From contig JASJAZ010000021.1 in the NCBI GenBank assembly GCA_030066785.1, positions 1 to 43,586 of the forward strand: a stretch of DNA of 43,586 nucleotides, written 5' to 3'. Positions 26,291-35,417 of this stretch are shown in pieces (the first letter of the stretch is position 1; each line of letters begins with the position of its first letter). This DNA is from Desulfobacterales bacterium. Its GTDB lineage: Bacteria > Desulfobacterota > Desulfobacteria > Desulfobacterales > JASJAZ01. The position numbers and the translations under genes were made by a program. Below the pieces are notes generated by a model. The model saw only the letters and a list, made by a program, of their open reading frames with translations. It had not been told where the DNA came from and made no database searches.

Positions 26291-27895
26291 TTGAAAAATC
26301 TTTCATGGCGACCTTTGGCCATAGTAGCCATTATCCTGGCTGCTTTTATTTACATAATGCCGACAGTGCATATGGCCATTCAGAGACAAAGTCAACCATC
26401 GCTATGGCCGCGCAAGAAAATCAACCTGGGCCTGGATTTACAAGGGGGCATGCACCTGGTATTGGAGGTAGAAACGGATAAGGCGGTAGAAAACCGAGTT
26501 GAACGGTTGGCCCAGGACGTCCGTGACCAGATTAAAAAGGAACGTATCCGACCGGTGCGAATTGAACATTCTGAAAGAGGTCGCATTACCGTGGATGTTC
26601 GCAACCGGGGTGAGAACTATGCCCGATTCAAAAAATTGCTGGAAAACGATTTTCAAAATATCGCTGAGTTCAATCGCAATGAAAACGAAGCCAGTTTCAG
26701 TATTGCTTTGGGGCTGCCAGAAGAGGAAATTGATCATATTAAACGTTCAGCTGTTGATCAGGCCTTAGAAACTATTCGAAATCGAATCGATCAGTTTGGG
26801 GTTAGCGAACCCGATATTCGTCGGCAGGGAGAGCGACGAATTTTAATCCAATTACCGGGTATAAAAGACACCCAGCGTGCTAAAAATCTCATTGGTAAAA
26901 CGGCACTTTTAGAATTCAAGCTGGTTGATGAAGAAAATGATATTAATGCGGCATTAAAAGGTGATGTGCCACCCGGTGATGAAATTTTATATGAAGTGCG
27001 GAAAGATCCTATCACAGGCGGGACACAAAAATTGCCTTACTTGGTCAAACGCCGGGCACCGCTTACCGGCGCGTATCTGACCGATGCGCGCGTTCAAATT
27101 GATGCCCAATATAACGAACCCTATGTGGGCATCGCATTCGATAAAAAAGGGGCCCGCATTTTTGCTCGAATTACCGAAGAAAATGTTAAAAAACGATTGG
27201 CCATCGTTTTAGACAATCGCATTCATTCCGCACCGGTCATCCAAGAAAAAATCGCCGGTGGCCAAGCACGCATTACCGGCAGTTTTACCACCGAAGAAGC
27301 CCACGACCTGGCAATTGTTCTGAGGGCCGGCGCGCTGCCAGCGCCGGTTAAAATTATCGAGGAACGGACCGTTGGACCTTCCTTGGGCACCGATTCCATT
27401 CGTATGGGACTTATATCGATGGGTGTCGGTGGCATTTTGGTTATTCTCTTTATGGTTGTTTATTACAAAGGCGCAGGACTGATCGCCGATTTAGCCTTAA
27501 TTCTTAATATTATTCTGATCTCCGGTGGTCTGGCCGCTTTTCAAGCCACTCTCACATTACCGGGTATCGCTGGTATTATTCTAACCATTGGCATGGCCGT
27601 GGATGCCAACGTTTTGATATTTGAAAGGATTCGTGAAGAATTGCGACTCGGCAAAACCCCTCATGCCTCAATTGATGCCGGCTATGGTCGCGCTACTTTG
27701 ACTATCCTGGACGCCAACGTGACGACATTGATCGCCGCTTTGGTCCTGTTTCAATTTGGCACCGGACCGGTTAAAGGTTTTGCGGTAACGCTTAGCTTAG
27801 GCGTGCTCTCGAGTCTGTTTACGGCACTGATTTTCACACGATCAATTTTCGATTACTTCTTAATTCAACGCCGTGTGAAAAAATTAAGTATCTAA
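26291..27895 (+). CDS. secD: Protein translocase subunit SecD
   Basis: An RND-type membrane subunit that uses proton-motive force to pull proteins through SecYEG. The first helix (about 7-25) is followed by GLDLQGGMHLVLEV (the conserved D-L-x-G-G motif), a large periplasmic P1 domain, and the five C-terminal helices with the SIRMGLISMGVGG region, TLPGIAGIILTIGMAVDANVLIFERIREE and the GTGPVKGFAVTLSLG end. The 534-residue length is typical. The start is a TTG at 26291 with AAAGGG 8 nt upstream. It sits 18 bp before secF. Confidence 0.97.
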   Translation: MKNLSWRPLAIVAIILAAFIYIMPTVHMAIQRQSQPSLWPRKKINLGLDLQGGMHLVLEVETDKAVENRVERLAQDVRDQIKKERIRPVRIEHSERGRITVDVRNRGENYARFKKLLENDFQNIAEFNRNENEASFSIALGLPEEEIDHIKRSAVDQALETIRNRIDQFGVSEPDIRRQGERRILIQLPGIKDTQRAKNLIGKTALLEFKLVDEENDINAALKGDVPPGDEILYEVRKDPITGGTQKLPYLVKRRAPLTGAYLTDARVQIDAQYNEPYVGIAFDKKGARIFARITEENVKKRLAIVLDNRIHSAPVIQEKIAGGQARITGSFTTEEAHDLAIVLRAGALPAPVKIIEERTVGPSLGTDSIRMGLISMGVGGILVILFMVVYYKGAGLIADLALILNIILISGGLAAFQATLTLPGIAGIILTIGMAVDANVLIFERIREELRLGKTPHASIDAGYGRATLTILDANVTTLIAALVLFQFGTGPVKGFAVTLSLGVLSSLFTALIFTRSIFDYFLIQRRVKKLSI

Positions 27896-27912
27896 ATTTA
27901 AGGACTGCAAAC

Positions 27913-28953
27913 ATGCAATTTATAAAATCAGATATCAACATCAATTTCATCGGTAAGCGCAAAATCGCATACGTATTATCTGGCCTGATGATTCTGGCAG
28001 CAGTCGTCTCACTAATCATCCACAAGGGGCCAAGATATGGAGTCGACTTTGCAGGGGGAACCGTTATTCAGGTTCAATTCAAAAAAGATGTCGAAATTGA
28101 TCAAATCAAAGTCGGTTTAACCAGACTCGACCTCGGGCAATCATCGGTTCAAGTATTTGGCGAAACGGATGCAAATGAATACCTCATTCGCACAGATCGT
28201 TCCGTCATGACCACGGAAGGGTTTTCATCAGAAATCAAATCCGCTTTAAGTGCAGCCACCGATTCGGAGATTGAAATTCGCCGCATTGAAATGGTTGGAC
28301 CCCAGGTTGGCAAAGATTTGCGGGAAAAGGCGCTTTTTGCCATTTTCTATGCCTTGTTGTTTATCACGGTATACATATCTGGTCGTTTTGAACTCAAATG
28401 GATGCTTAGTGGTGTCATCGCGGTCGCCCTGATTGCAGCGGTTTCTTTTTTAAAAATTTTTGAGGTTAGTATTCCTTTTTTAATCACAGCCGCTTTGATT
28501 GTAACCCTGGTTCTTTTTTGGTTTTTAGAATTAAAATATGCCATGGGTGCCATCGTAGCTTTGATCCATGATGTGACGATTACGGTTGGAATTTTTTCAA
28601 TATTCGACAAGGAATTTACCTTGCCGATTATTGCCGCTTTGCTGACCATTATTGGATATTCACTCAATGATACCATTATTGTATTTGACCGTATTCGCGA
28701 AAATTTTAAAAAATATCATAAACAGCCGCTGACAACCATTATTAACCGTAGCGTCAACGAAACATTGGGCCGCACCATTTTAACATCTCTCACAACTTTA
28801 ATCGTAGTCGTTGTTCTGTTTCTTTTAGGCGGTGGCATCATCCATGATTTTGCCTTTGCATTAATCATCGGCGTACTTGTTGGCACCTACTCTTCTATAT
28901 ATGTGGCCAGTCCGATCCTGCTTGCATGGCAAGGACGGGCAAAAACAACCTAG
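27913..28953 (+). CDS. secF: Protein translocase subunit SecF
   Basis: The partner of SecD in the SecDF complex of the inner membrane. It shows YGVDFAGGTVIQVQF (the SecF D-F-x-G-G motif), a periplasmic segment, and helices containing VALIHDVTITVGIFSIFDKEFTLPIIAALLTIIGYSLNDTIIVFDRIREN, whose conserved Asp residues serve proton flow. The 346-residue length is a little above E. coli SecF. It probably shares a transcript with yajC-secD. Confidence 0.96.
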   Translation: MQFIKSDININFIGKRKIAYVLSGLMILAAVVSLIIHKGPRYGVDFAGGTVIQVQFKKDVEIDQIKVGLTRLDLGQSSVQVFGETDANEYLIRTDRSVMTTEGFSSEIKSALSAATDSEIEIRRIEMVGPQVGKDLREKALFAIFYALLFITVYISGRFELKWMLSGVIAVALIAAVSFLKIFEVSIPFLITAALIVTLVLFWFLELKYAMGAIVALIHDVTITVGIFSIFDKEFTLPIIAALLTIIGYSLNDTIIVFDRIRENFKKYHKQPLTTIINRSVNETLGRTILTSLTTLIVVVVLFLLGGGIIHDFAFALIIGVLVGTYSSIYVASPILLAWQGRAKTT

Positions 28954-29010
28954 AACCGGCGTCACTTTTGCCGCCGATGTGACCTTTACCGTCATTGTAA
29001 AGGAGGCCTT

Positions 29011-29751
29011 ATGAAACCGTATATCGGCATTGGAATCGCGGCAACCCTGCTGACAATTACCGCATGTTCATCGATGCAACCTCAGCAATCTAAATACGAC
29101 TCGCCATCACAGGTTGAAGCCCAGCTAAAAGAGATCAACCAAAAAATTGATGAAGTTTATCACCGGGTATCAGTACTTCAGTTTATGGTTGATGACCACC
29201 AGCGCACGCTCCAAAAAATGGAACACCCGTTAAGCGGCAACGCTGATCCGGAAAAGAACTTAAAGTCAAGCGCTGGCGAAACGGACCAAGCTTTGTCCAC
29301 GGCATCAAAGCCACTAGATACTCCCACCGCCCCTATTCGTCCTGCCGAGCCCAAACCCAAATCGATCGAATCCTCAGCAGCGGAATCTTATGATGCGGCG
29401 TTTATGCTATTCAAACAAACCGATTATAAAAAGGCTTTTGTATCTTTTACGGAATTTGCTGAAAGCAATCCCAAACACGATTTGGCTGACAATGCCCTTT
29501 ACTGGGCGGGCGAGTGTCTTTATGCGCAAAAACGATTTACAGATGCGGTGATCACATTTAAAAAAGTAATTGAAGAATATCCTAATGGCGGTAAAGTCCC
29601 TGATGCTTACCTCAAAATTGGGTATGCTTATCTGGCCCTTGAAGATCGCATAAATGCCCGCATTTTCTTAAAGGAAGTAATTAAGAATTATCCGTTTAGC
29701 CCGGCCAGCACAAAAGCGGAAGAAAAATTAAAAGCATTACAAAACAACTAA
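29011..29751 (+). CDS. CpoB/YbgF-like TPR lipoprotein
   Basis: A 246-residue envelope protein. The signal peptide ends in I16-T17-A18-C19 (lipobox). A predicted coiled coil (about 30-70, VEAQLKEINQKIDEVYHRVSVLQ) is followed by a Pro/Ser linker and three TPR-like units (about 125-245): AAFMLFKQTDYKKAFVSFTEFAESNPKH, ALYWAGECLYAQKRFTDAVITFKKVIEEYPNG and AYLKIGYAYLALEDRINARIFLKEVIKNYP. This is the layout of YbgF/CpoB, which links outer-membrane constriction to wall synthesis. No tol or pal genes are nearby. It has a strong AAAGGAGG ribosome site. Confidence 0.85.
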   Translation: MKPYIGIGIAATLLTITACSSMQPQQSKYDSPSQVEAQLKEINQKIDEVYHRVSVLQFMVDDHQRTLQKMEHPLSGNADPEKNLKSSAGETDQALSTASKPLDTPTAPIRPAEPKPKSIESSAAESYDAAFMLFKQTDYKKAFVSFTEFAESNPKHDLADNALYWAGECLYAQKRFTDAVITFKKVIEEYPNGGKVPDAYLKIGYAYLALEDRINARIFLKEVIKNYPFSPASTKAEEKLKALQNN

Positions 29752-29806
29752 AAATTCTCGTTCGGAAAACTATCTAGTATCTCAATCGGAGTGTTTTTAA
29801 TCTTTC

Positions 29807-30913
29807 ATGGATCATCTAATTCCCTGGTTTGTTTTAAAAAGTGTTACGGGCATCGGCAACCTTCTTTTCAAACGCCTCATTTCACATTTTGGCACCCCCC
29901 AAACGGTATTGCAAGCATCTGCACAGGAACTAATACAAGTTGAGGGCATTACGCACCATCTAACCACCGCCATCCAAAAACAAGGTATCTCAGAGAATGT
30001 CAAAAAAGAGCTTGATCTTGTCAACCGCAATGAATACAGGATCGTGACGCTTGCAGACTCAGAATACCCCTCCTTGCTGCTTCAAATTCCGGATCCGCCG
30101 CCGTATCTGTATGTAACCGGTGATTTAAACAATTCAACCGCAAAAATAGCAGTGGTAGGTTCGCGCCATGCTACCAGCTATGGCATCACGACCACCCAAA
30201 AGCTTTGCCGTGACTTGGCGGCCAACGGTCTGACGGTGGTCAGCGGAATGGCCCGTGGAATTGATTCGGCCGCCCACCGCGGTACGATTGGAGGCGGTGG
30301 ACAAACCATCGCGGTATTGGGGAGCGGTTTGGGAAGAATATATCCGGCAGAGAACCGCAAATTATTTCATGAAATTGCAGATAACGGTGCTGTTATTTCT
30401 GAATTTCCGGTTTTGGCGAAACCAGATGCCCACCATTTTCCCATGCGCAATCGAATTATTAGCGGCATGTGTCTTGGAACTGTCGTGGTGGAGGCCACAC
30501 GCAAAAGTGGCTCACTGATCACAGCCCGTTTGGCAGTCGAACAAGACCGCGAAGTTTTTGCTGTTCCGGGAAGCGTTCAATCGTTTAAAAGTATGGGAAC
30601 GCACCATCTGATTAAACAAGGGGCTAAATTGGTAGAGCATGTGCAAGATATCATCGATGAAATAGCGCCGATCATACAAACACCAGCTCAAACTATTTCT
30701 GTCGCCCCAAATGACATCAAGGCTAAAGTGAATCGACTGAGCACTGAGGAAAAGCGGGTTTACCAAGCCTTAGAGCCCTATCCTACCCACATCGATGAAT
30801 TGGCTCGTCAAACATCGATTGAATCTGGCAAACTATCCAGCATCTTGCTGAAACTTGAACTGGATGATATCATCAAACAGAGTCCCGGCAAATATTTTTC
30901 AACAACGCTATAG
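29807..30913 (+). CDS. dprA: DNA processing protein DprA
   Basis: Binds incoming single-stranded DNA during natural transformation and loads RecA. The N-terminal helix-hairpin-like domain (about 5-65) is followed by the Rossmann-type DprA domain (about 85-290) with VVGSRHATSYG, VVSGMARGIDSAAHRGT, GLGRIYPAENRKLF, HFPMRNRIISGM and EATRKSGSLITARLA. A C-terminal winged-helix-like domain follows (about 300-368). The 368-residue length is typical. Being followed by topA is a common bacterial order. Presence of dprA alone does not prove competence. Confidence 0.96.
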   Translation: MDHLIPWFVLKSVTGIGNLLFKRLISHFGTPQTVLQASAQELIQVEGITHHLTTAIQKQGISENVKKELDLVNRNEYRIVTLADSEYPSLLLQIPDPPPYLYVTGDLNNSTAKIAVVGSRHATSYGITTTQKLCRDLAANGLTVVSGMARGIDSAAHRGTIGGGGQTIAVLGSGLGRIYPAENRKLFHEIADNGAVISEFPVLAKPDAHHFPMRNRIISGMCLGTVVVEATRKSGSLITARLAVEQDREVFAVPGSVQSFKSMGTHHLIKQGAKLVEHVQDIIDEIAPIIQTPAQTISVAPNDIKAKVNRLSTEEKRVYQALEPYPTHIDELARQTSIESGKLSSILLKLELDDIIKQSPGKYFSTTL

Positions 30914-30972
30914 ACGTTAGAATTTAATGGATATTCGTAGTTTCTGCATTCCAAAATAAAAGAGGAACGATT

Positions 30973-33270
30973 GTGAGCAAACCATTACTTGTAGTTGAAT
31001 CACCTACAAAAATAAGAACACTGCAAAAATATCTTGGCAAGTCATATAATGTTGCCTCGACCGTGGGGCATCTTAAAGATCTGCCGCAAAAAGAGATGGG
31101 CATTGATGTGGACAATGGGTTTAAACCCAAATATAGCACCATTCCCGGTAAACAAAAAGTCATCACGGCCTTAAAGCGTTCCGCCAAAGATGCTTCCGAC
31201 ATTTATTTGGCCACTGACCCTGACCGGGAAGGTGAGGCCATCGCATGGCATACAGCTGATATCCTCAAGAAGAAAGGGCGCAAATTTTACCGTATTCTTT
31301 TCCACGAACTTACCCAAAAAGCCATCAAAGAGGCCATTGCCGCCCCCAGTGAATTGGACCGTAAAAAATATGATGCCCAACAAACACGCCGCATCCTTGA
31401 CCGCTTGGTCGGTTATCAAATCAGCCCGCTATTATGGCGTAAAGTCAAAGGCGGCCTCAGTGCTGGGCGGGTCCAATCTGTTGCGGTCAGAATCATATGT
31501 GAGCGCGAAAGAGCTATCCAAGCTTTTGAACCCCAAGAGTACTGGTCCATTACTGTCCATTTAGAGGGTGAAAACCCGCCGCCCTTTGCCGCCAAGCTGG
31601 TTAAAAAAAATAATAAAAAACTCTCTATTCCTGATGCCGAGACCTCCCAAGCAATCGTTAAAGATCTGTCTGAATCAAATTTCACCGTAAACCGCGTAAT
31701 TCGGAAAACAACCAGACGTAATCCGTTGCCGCCCTTTACCACCAGTAAGTTGCAGCAGGAGGCGATTCGTAAACTAAGATTTTCAGCCAAAAAAACCATG
31801 CTAATCGCCCAACAACTATATGAGGGTATCGAATTAGGCCCTGGTGAACCGGTCGGTCTTATAACCTATATGCGCACCGATTCCACACGAATTTCACAAG
31901 AGGCCGCTACCGAGACACTCCAATTCGTTCAAAACACTTTTGGCCAGGAATTTACGCTTGATTCGCCTCGTTTTTTCAAAAATCGTAAAAAGGTTCAAGA
32001 TGCCCATGAAGCCATTCGTCCCACTGCTGTGGCCAACGCGCCGGAAAAGGTGGCGCCTTATTTATCTAAGGATCAGCAGGCTCTATATACGCTGATCTGG
32101 AAACGGTTTGTTGCCTCCCAAATGAAAGAAGCACTTATCAACAATACGAGTGTATCAATCGAAGCAGGCCCGTATTTACTCACGGCCAGTGGGTCCTCGG
32201 TTAAATTTCCCGGATTTATGACCTTATATATGTCGGTGGATGAAGAAATCGCGAGTGACAGCGCCAAACGCAAACCTTTATTGCCTGATCTTCAACAAGG
32301 TGAACGTTTAGCATTGCAACAGCTTGTGCCCAAACAGCATTTCACGGCTCCACCGCCACGGTTTTCCGAAGCTTCGCTAGTAAAGGAACTCGAGGAAAAC
32401 GGCATTGGCCGTCCGAGCACCTACGCTGCGATTCTTTCGACCATTCGAACCAAGGGTTATGTTGAGCTATTAAAAGGCTATTTTCGACCTACCGAACTTG
32501 GTTATATCGTCAATGATTTGCTAGTTGAAAACTTTCCAGAAATCTTTGGGGTAAATTTTACAGCCAAAATGGAGGAAAATTTAGATCGAATCGAAACCGC
32601 TGAGATTAATTCTCTGGCCGTGCTGCAAAAATTTTATGATCCTTTTAAAAACTTGGTAGAGGAAGCCACACATGGTATGCTGAGTGTCAAAGGCGTCGGC
32701 CTCCACACAGAACTATCATGTCCTGAATGCCAAAAGACCCTCCACATCAAAGTGGGTAAAAATGGGCCTTTCATCGCCTGTAGCGGGTATCCGGAATGTA
32801 GCTATTCGCGCGATTATTCGCGGGACGAAAAAGGCCAAGTCCATGCGATTGAACCGGAGGTGGATGAGGCCACGGATAAATTCTGTGACAAATGCGGTAA
32901 GCCCATGGTGATTAAAAGGGGACGCTACGGATCATTTCTTGCCTGCAGCGGCTATCCTGACTGCAAGTACACGCAATCATTGAATTCAAATCGAGCCAGC
33001 CAAACAACCGGCGTGAAATGTCCCCAAAAAGATTGTTCGGGAGAATTGGTTGAAAGAAAATCCAAGCGTGGCAAAATTTTTTACGGCTGTAATCAGTTTC
33101 CTGAATGTGATTTTGCAATTTGGGATAAACCGGTGTCCGAACCGTGCCCAATTTGCAAGGCACCATTTTTAATTGAAAAAACTACCAAAAAGGACGGAAC
33201 CTTTCTGGCTTGCCTTGATAAAGAATGTGGTTATAAAAAATCAATCGAAAATGACGATCAGGCTAGCTGA
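30973..33270 (+). CDS. topA: DNA topoisomerase I (type IA)
   Basis: Relaxes negative supercoils through a 5'-phosphotyrosine link. The TOPRIM domain has E9 (VVESPTKI) and D82-x-D84-x-E86 (ATDPDREGEA). The active tyrosine is Y299 with R301 in GLITYMRTDSTRIS. HEAIRPT and IGRPSTYAAIL are also conserved. Four C-terminal zinc-ribbon-like units follow, each with four cysteines: about 583-609, 638-664, 683-712 and 725-752. The 765-residue length is normal. Translation starts at GTG (30973) behind AGAGGAA. Confidence 0.97.
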   Translation: MSKPLLVVESPTKIRTLQKYLGKSYNVASTVGHLKDLPQKEMGIDVDNGFKPKYSTIPGKQKVITALKRSAKDASDIYLATDPDREGEAIAWHTADILKKKGRKFYRILFHELTQKAIKEAIAAPSELDRKKYDAQQTRRILDRLVGYQISPLLWRKVKGGLSAGRVQSVAVRIICERERAIQAFEPQEYWSITVHLEGENPPPFAAKLVKKNNKKLSIPDAETSQAIVKDLSESNFTVNRVIRKTTRRNPLPPFTTSKLQQEAIRKLRFSAKKTMLIAQQLYEGIELGPGEPVGLITYMRTDSTRISQEAATETLQFVQNTFGQEFTLDSPRFFKNRKKVQDAHEAIRPTAVANAPEKVAPYLSKDQQALYTLIWKRFVASQMKEALINNTSVSIEAGPYLLTASGSSVKFPGFMTLYMSVDEEIASDSAKRKPLLPDLQQGERLALQQLVPKQHFTAPPPRFSEASLVKELEENGIGRPSTYAAILSTIRTKGYVELLKGYFRPTELGYIVNDLLVENFPEIFGVNFTAKMEENLDRIETAEINSLAVLQKFYDPFKNLVEEATHGMLSVKGVGLHTELSCPECQKTLHIKVGKNGPFIACSGYPECSYSRDYSRDEKGQVHAIEPEVDEATDKFCDKCGKPMVIKRGRYGSFLACSGYPDCKYTQSLNSNRASQTTGVKCPQKDCSGELVERKSKRGKIFYGCNQFPECDFAIWDKPVSEPCPICKAPFLIEKTTKKDGTFLACLDKECGYKKSIENDDQAS

Positions 33271-33440
33271 ATGCAGCCGGCTCCTTTCGCAAGCTATACG
33301 TTATTTTTATGTTAACAATGTCCGGATTATCATAATGGCTTACCGATAAGCTGGATTGCTATTGATCATATTCAGCGGGTTTTTCTGATACGAGCCATCA
33401 TCAGAGAAAAACTACAAAAATAATATTTCCTAAAAAAGGC
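33271..33440. other. Intergenic stretch between topA and the ilv promoter
   Basis: No gene is seen. TCTGAT/ATCAGA (about 33384-33404), flanked by T5 on one side and A4-5 on the other, could form a weak hairpin usable in either direction as a topA or antisense terminator. Confidence 0.35.
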
Positions 33441-33469
33441 TTGACAATCAATAATCGCGCTGTTAGGAA
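33441..33469 (+). promoter_or_regulatory. Promoter of the ilv leader
   Basis: A perfect -35 TTGACA (33441-33446) is followed after a 17-bp spacer by TAGGAA (33464-33469). TG at 33461-33462 lies one base before it, which is an extended -10. RNA would start near 33476, leaving about 28 nt before the leader peptide ATG. The -10 hexamer is imperfect. Confidence 0.5.
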
Positions 33470-33503
33470 GCGGTTCATCTATTGAATTCCGATTGGTGCA
33501 GTC

Positions 33504-33590
33504 ATGCAGAAGCTATCGATTATCAACCTTATTAGCATTATTCTTCTCCTTATTGTCGGTGTAATTATCGACAGGGAGAATGCAGGTTGA
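33504..33590 (+). CDS. ilvL: Branched-chain amino-acid leader peptide (attenuator)
   Basis: A short open frame of 28 codons. Fifteen residues are branched-chain: eight Ile, five Leu and two Val, crowded between codons 4 and 22 (LSIINLIS, then IILLLIVGVII). It ends DRENAG and TGA at 33588-33590. This composition is that of ilv leader peptides such as those of E. coli ilvGMEDA and ilvB, though the sequence itself differs. Its start has only a weak ribosome site (TTGGTG region). It lies 90 bp upstream of ilvD and precedes a terminator and an alternative RNA pairing. Its likely purpose is to sense charged tRNA-Ile, tRNA-Leu and tRNA-Val by ribosome stalling. Confidence 0.85.
   Translation: MQKLSIINLISIILLLIVGVIIDRENAG
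33544..33580 (+). promoter_or_regulatory. Leader hairpin inside the ilv leader peptide
   Basis: TTCTCC (33544-33549) pairs with GGAGAA (33575-33580), and TGTCG (33554-33558) pairs with CGACA (33569-33573), with a small internal loop between them. It lies over codons 14-26 and ends exactly where the antiterminator begins. It may pause RNA polymerase until a ribosome reaches the leader, as the 1:2 hairpin does in known attenuators (inference). Confidence 0.5.
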
Positions 33591-33643
33591 TAATGGCCTA
33601 ACGCACCCAGCAAAGAAAAACCAAAAACCGTTATCAGCCTGCA
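33581..33643 (+). promoter_or_regulatory. ilv antiterminator pairing
   Basis: The 16 nt TGCAGGTTGATAATGG (33581-33596), spanning the leader stop codon, pair without gaps with CCGTTATCAGCCTGCA (33628-33643); two of the pairs are G-U. The second strand is the 5' arm of the terminator, so the two structures exclude each other. A ribosome stalled on Ile/Leu/Val codons leaves the first strand free, so the antiterminator forms and ilvD is transcribed. A ribosome that reaches the stop codon covers it and the terminator forms. Confidence 0.8.
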
Positions 33644-33663
33644 AGGTTGCTAACGGTTTTTTT
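33623..33663 (+). terminator. Intrinsic terminator (attenuator) upstream of ilvD
   Basis: AAAAACCGTTA (33623-33633) pairs with TAACGGTTTTT (33651-33661), and CAGCCT (33635-33640) pairs with AGGTTG (33644-33649), with one T-C mismatch and a 3-nt loop. Seven T run from 33657 to 33663. It ends 16 nt before the ilvD ATG, so it can only serve to stop transcription before ilvD. Confidence 0.85.
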
Positions 33664-33679
33664 GTTGGAGAATTAAATA

Positions 33680-35350
33680 ATGAGAAGCGACATTATTAAA
33701 AAAGGTATCGATCGCGCCCCGCATCGCAGCCTGCTTAAATCAATCGGGTATACGAATGAAGAAATTCAAAGACCGTTGATTGGTATCGCCAACTCCGCCA
33801 ACACGATCATTCCCGGTCATGTGCATTTGGATAAAATTGTTGAAGCGGTTAAAGCCGGGATATACATGGCTGGCGGTACGCCGGTAGAATTTGGAACCAT
33901 CGGGGTATGCGACGGTATTGCTATGAATCACATCGGCATGAAATATTCCTTGAGCAGCCGGGAACTAATCGCGGATTCAGTTGAAGTCATGGCCACCGCC
34001 CATGCCTTTGACGGCTTGGTCCTGGTACCAAATTGCGACAAAATTGTTCCCGGTATGCTAATGGCGGCGGCACGCCTGGACCTGCCCGCAATTGTCGTGA
34101 GCGGTGGGCCGATGCTAGCTGGCCAGCGCCCCGGATCCGCTGCCACTGAAAAAATTGATTTGATCACAGTATTTGAAGCCGTCGGGGCGGTTCATTCAGG
34201 CAATATGACCACGGAACAGTTAGCAGCCATTGAAGATGCCGCATGTCCAACGTGTGGCTCATGTGCGGGTATGTTCACCGCCAATTCAATGAACTGTCTT
34301 ACCGAAGCTGTTGGGCTGGGACTTCCTGGAAACGGCACTATTCCTGCTGTTATGTCCGCTCGCCTGCGACTGGCCAAAGCCGCGGGAATGCAAATTCTAC
34401 ATTTGGTACAAGACAATATTACCCCGCGGAAAATTCTAACACCTAGTGCATTTAAAAACGCGCTGGCGGTTGACATGGCCTTAGGATGCTCTACCAACAC
34501 GGTTTTGCATTTGCTGGCACTGGCCTATGAGGCTGGTATTGATTTTGATCTAAACATCATCAATACCGTTAGTGCAAACACACCCCATCTGTGCTCCCTG
34601 AGTCCTGGTGGGCAGCACCACATGCAGGATTTAAATCAAGCCGGCGGCGTTGCTGCCGTCATTCAGGAACTGGCGTCCGCCGGTTTAATCAACCTTGACT
34701 GCATCACTGTTACCGGCAAGTCGGTGGGCAAGAATCTGAAATCGGTATCCAATTTGAACCCACAAATTATTAGGCCCTTTTCTAATCCTTACCATGACCA
34801 AGGTGGTTTAGCCGTGCTCTTTGGAAACTTAGCCCCAGACGGCTGCGTGGTCAAGCAATCGGCCGTGTGTGATGAAATGCTGCAGCATGAAGGACCTGCC
34901 CGTGTATTTAACAGCGAAGAGGATGCCACCACGGCAATTATGAATGGTGAAATTCGTAAAGGTGAAGTGATTGTGATTCGCTATGAAGGGCCCCAAGGCG
35001 GACCAGGTATGCGTGAAATGTTAACACCTACTTCCGCCATTGCCGGAATGCAATTGGACGCCCATGTCGCCCTCTTAACCGATGGCCGTTTTTCCGGGGG
35101 CACACGTGGCGCATCCATTGGACATATTTCACCGGAAGCCATGCAGGGCGGCCCAATTGCGGTGGTCGAAGAAGGCGATCGCATCGCCATTGACATACCC
35201 AATAAAAAACTTCGGCTTGAAATATCAGATAATGATCTACAGAAACGCCTTGCTAAATGGTCGCAACCGGCACCGCACATCATCCATGGATATTTAGGCC
35301 GCTATAGCCGCGCTGTCTCTTCCGCCAACAAAGGTGCCATCGTAAAATGA
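33680..35350 (+). CDS. ilvD: Dihydroxy-acid dehydratase
   Basis: An iron-sulfur lyase that makes 2-oxoisovalerate and 2-oxo-3-methylvalerate, the direct precursors of valine and isoleucine. Visible motifs are [17 protein letters not shown] (75-91), the Fe-S ligand region [11 protein letters not shown] (118-128, C119) and [22 protein letters not shown] (189-210). The catalytic end region has [12 protein letters not shown] and [13 protein letters not shown]. The 556-residue length is normal. The ATG at 33680 follows TTGGAG. It is the first structural gene after the attenuator. Confidence 0.97.
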   Translation: MRSDIIKKGIDRAPHRSLLKSIGYTNEEIQRPLIGIANSANTIIPGHVHLDKIVEAVKAGIYMAGGTPVEFGTIGVCDGIAMNHIGMKYSLSSRELIADSVEVMATAHAFDGLVLVPNCDKIVPGMLMAAARLDLPAIVVSGGPMLAGQRPGSAATEKIDLITVFEAVGAVHSGNMTTEQLAAIEDAACPTCGSCAGMFTANSMNCLTEAVGLGLPGNGTIPAVMSARLRLAKAAGMQILHLVQDNITPRKILTPSAFKNALAVDMALGCSTNTVLHLLALAYEAGIDFDLNIINTVSANTPHLCSLSPGGQHHMQDLNQAGGVAAVIQELASAGLINLDCITVTGKSVGKNLKSVSNLNPQIIRPFSNPYHDQGGLAVLFGNLAPDGCVVKQSAVCDEMLQHEGPARVFNSEEDATTAIMNGEIRKGEVIVIRYEGPQGGPGMREMLTPTSAIAGMQLDAHVALLTDGRFSGGTRGASIGHISPEAMQGGPIAVVEEGDRIAIDIPNKKLRLEISDNDLQKRLAKWSQPAPHIIHGYLGRYSRAVSSANKGAIVK

Positions 35351-35417
35351 TTTGTACTAAAACGTAAAGTCGGTAAAAGCTTAAGCTTAAAAATTTAGGA
35401 AAACGAAAGGATCGATC

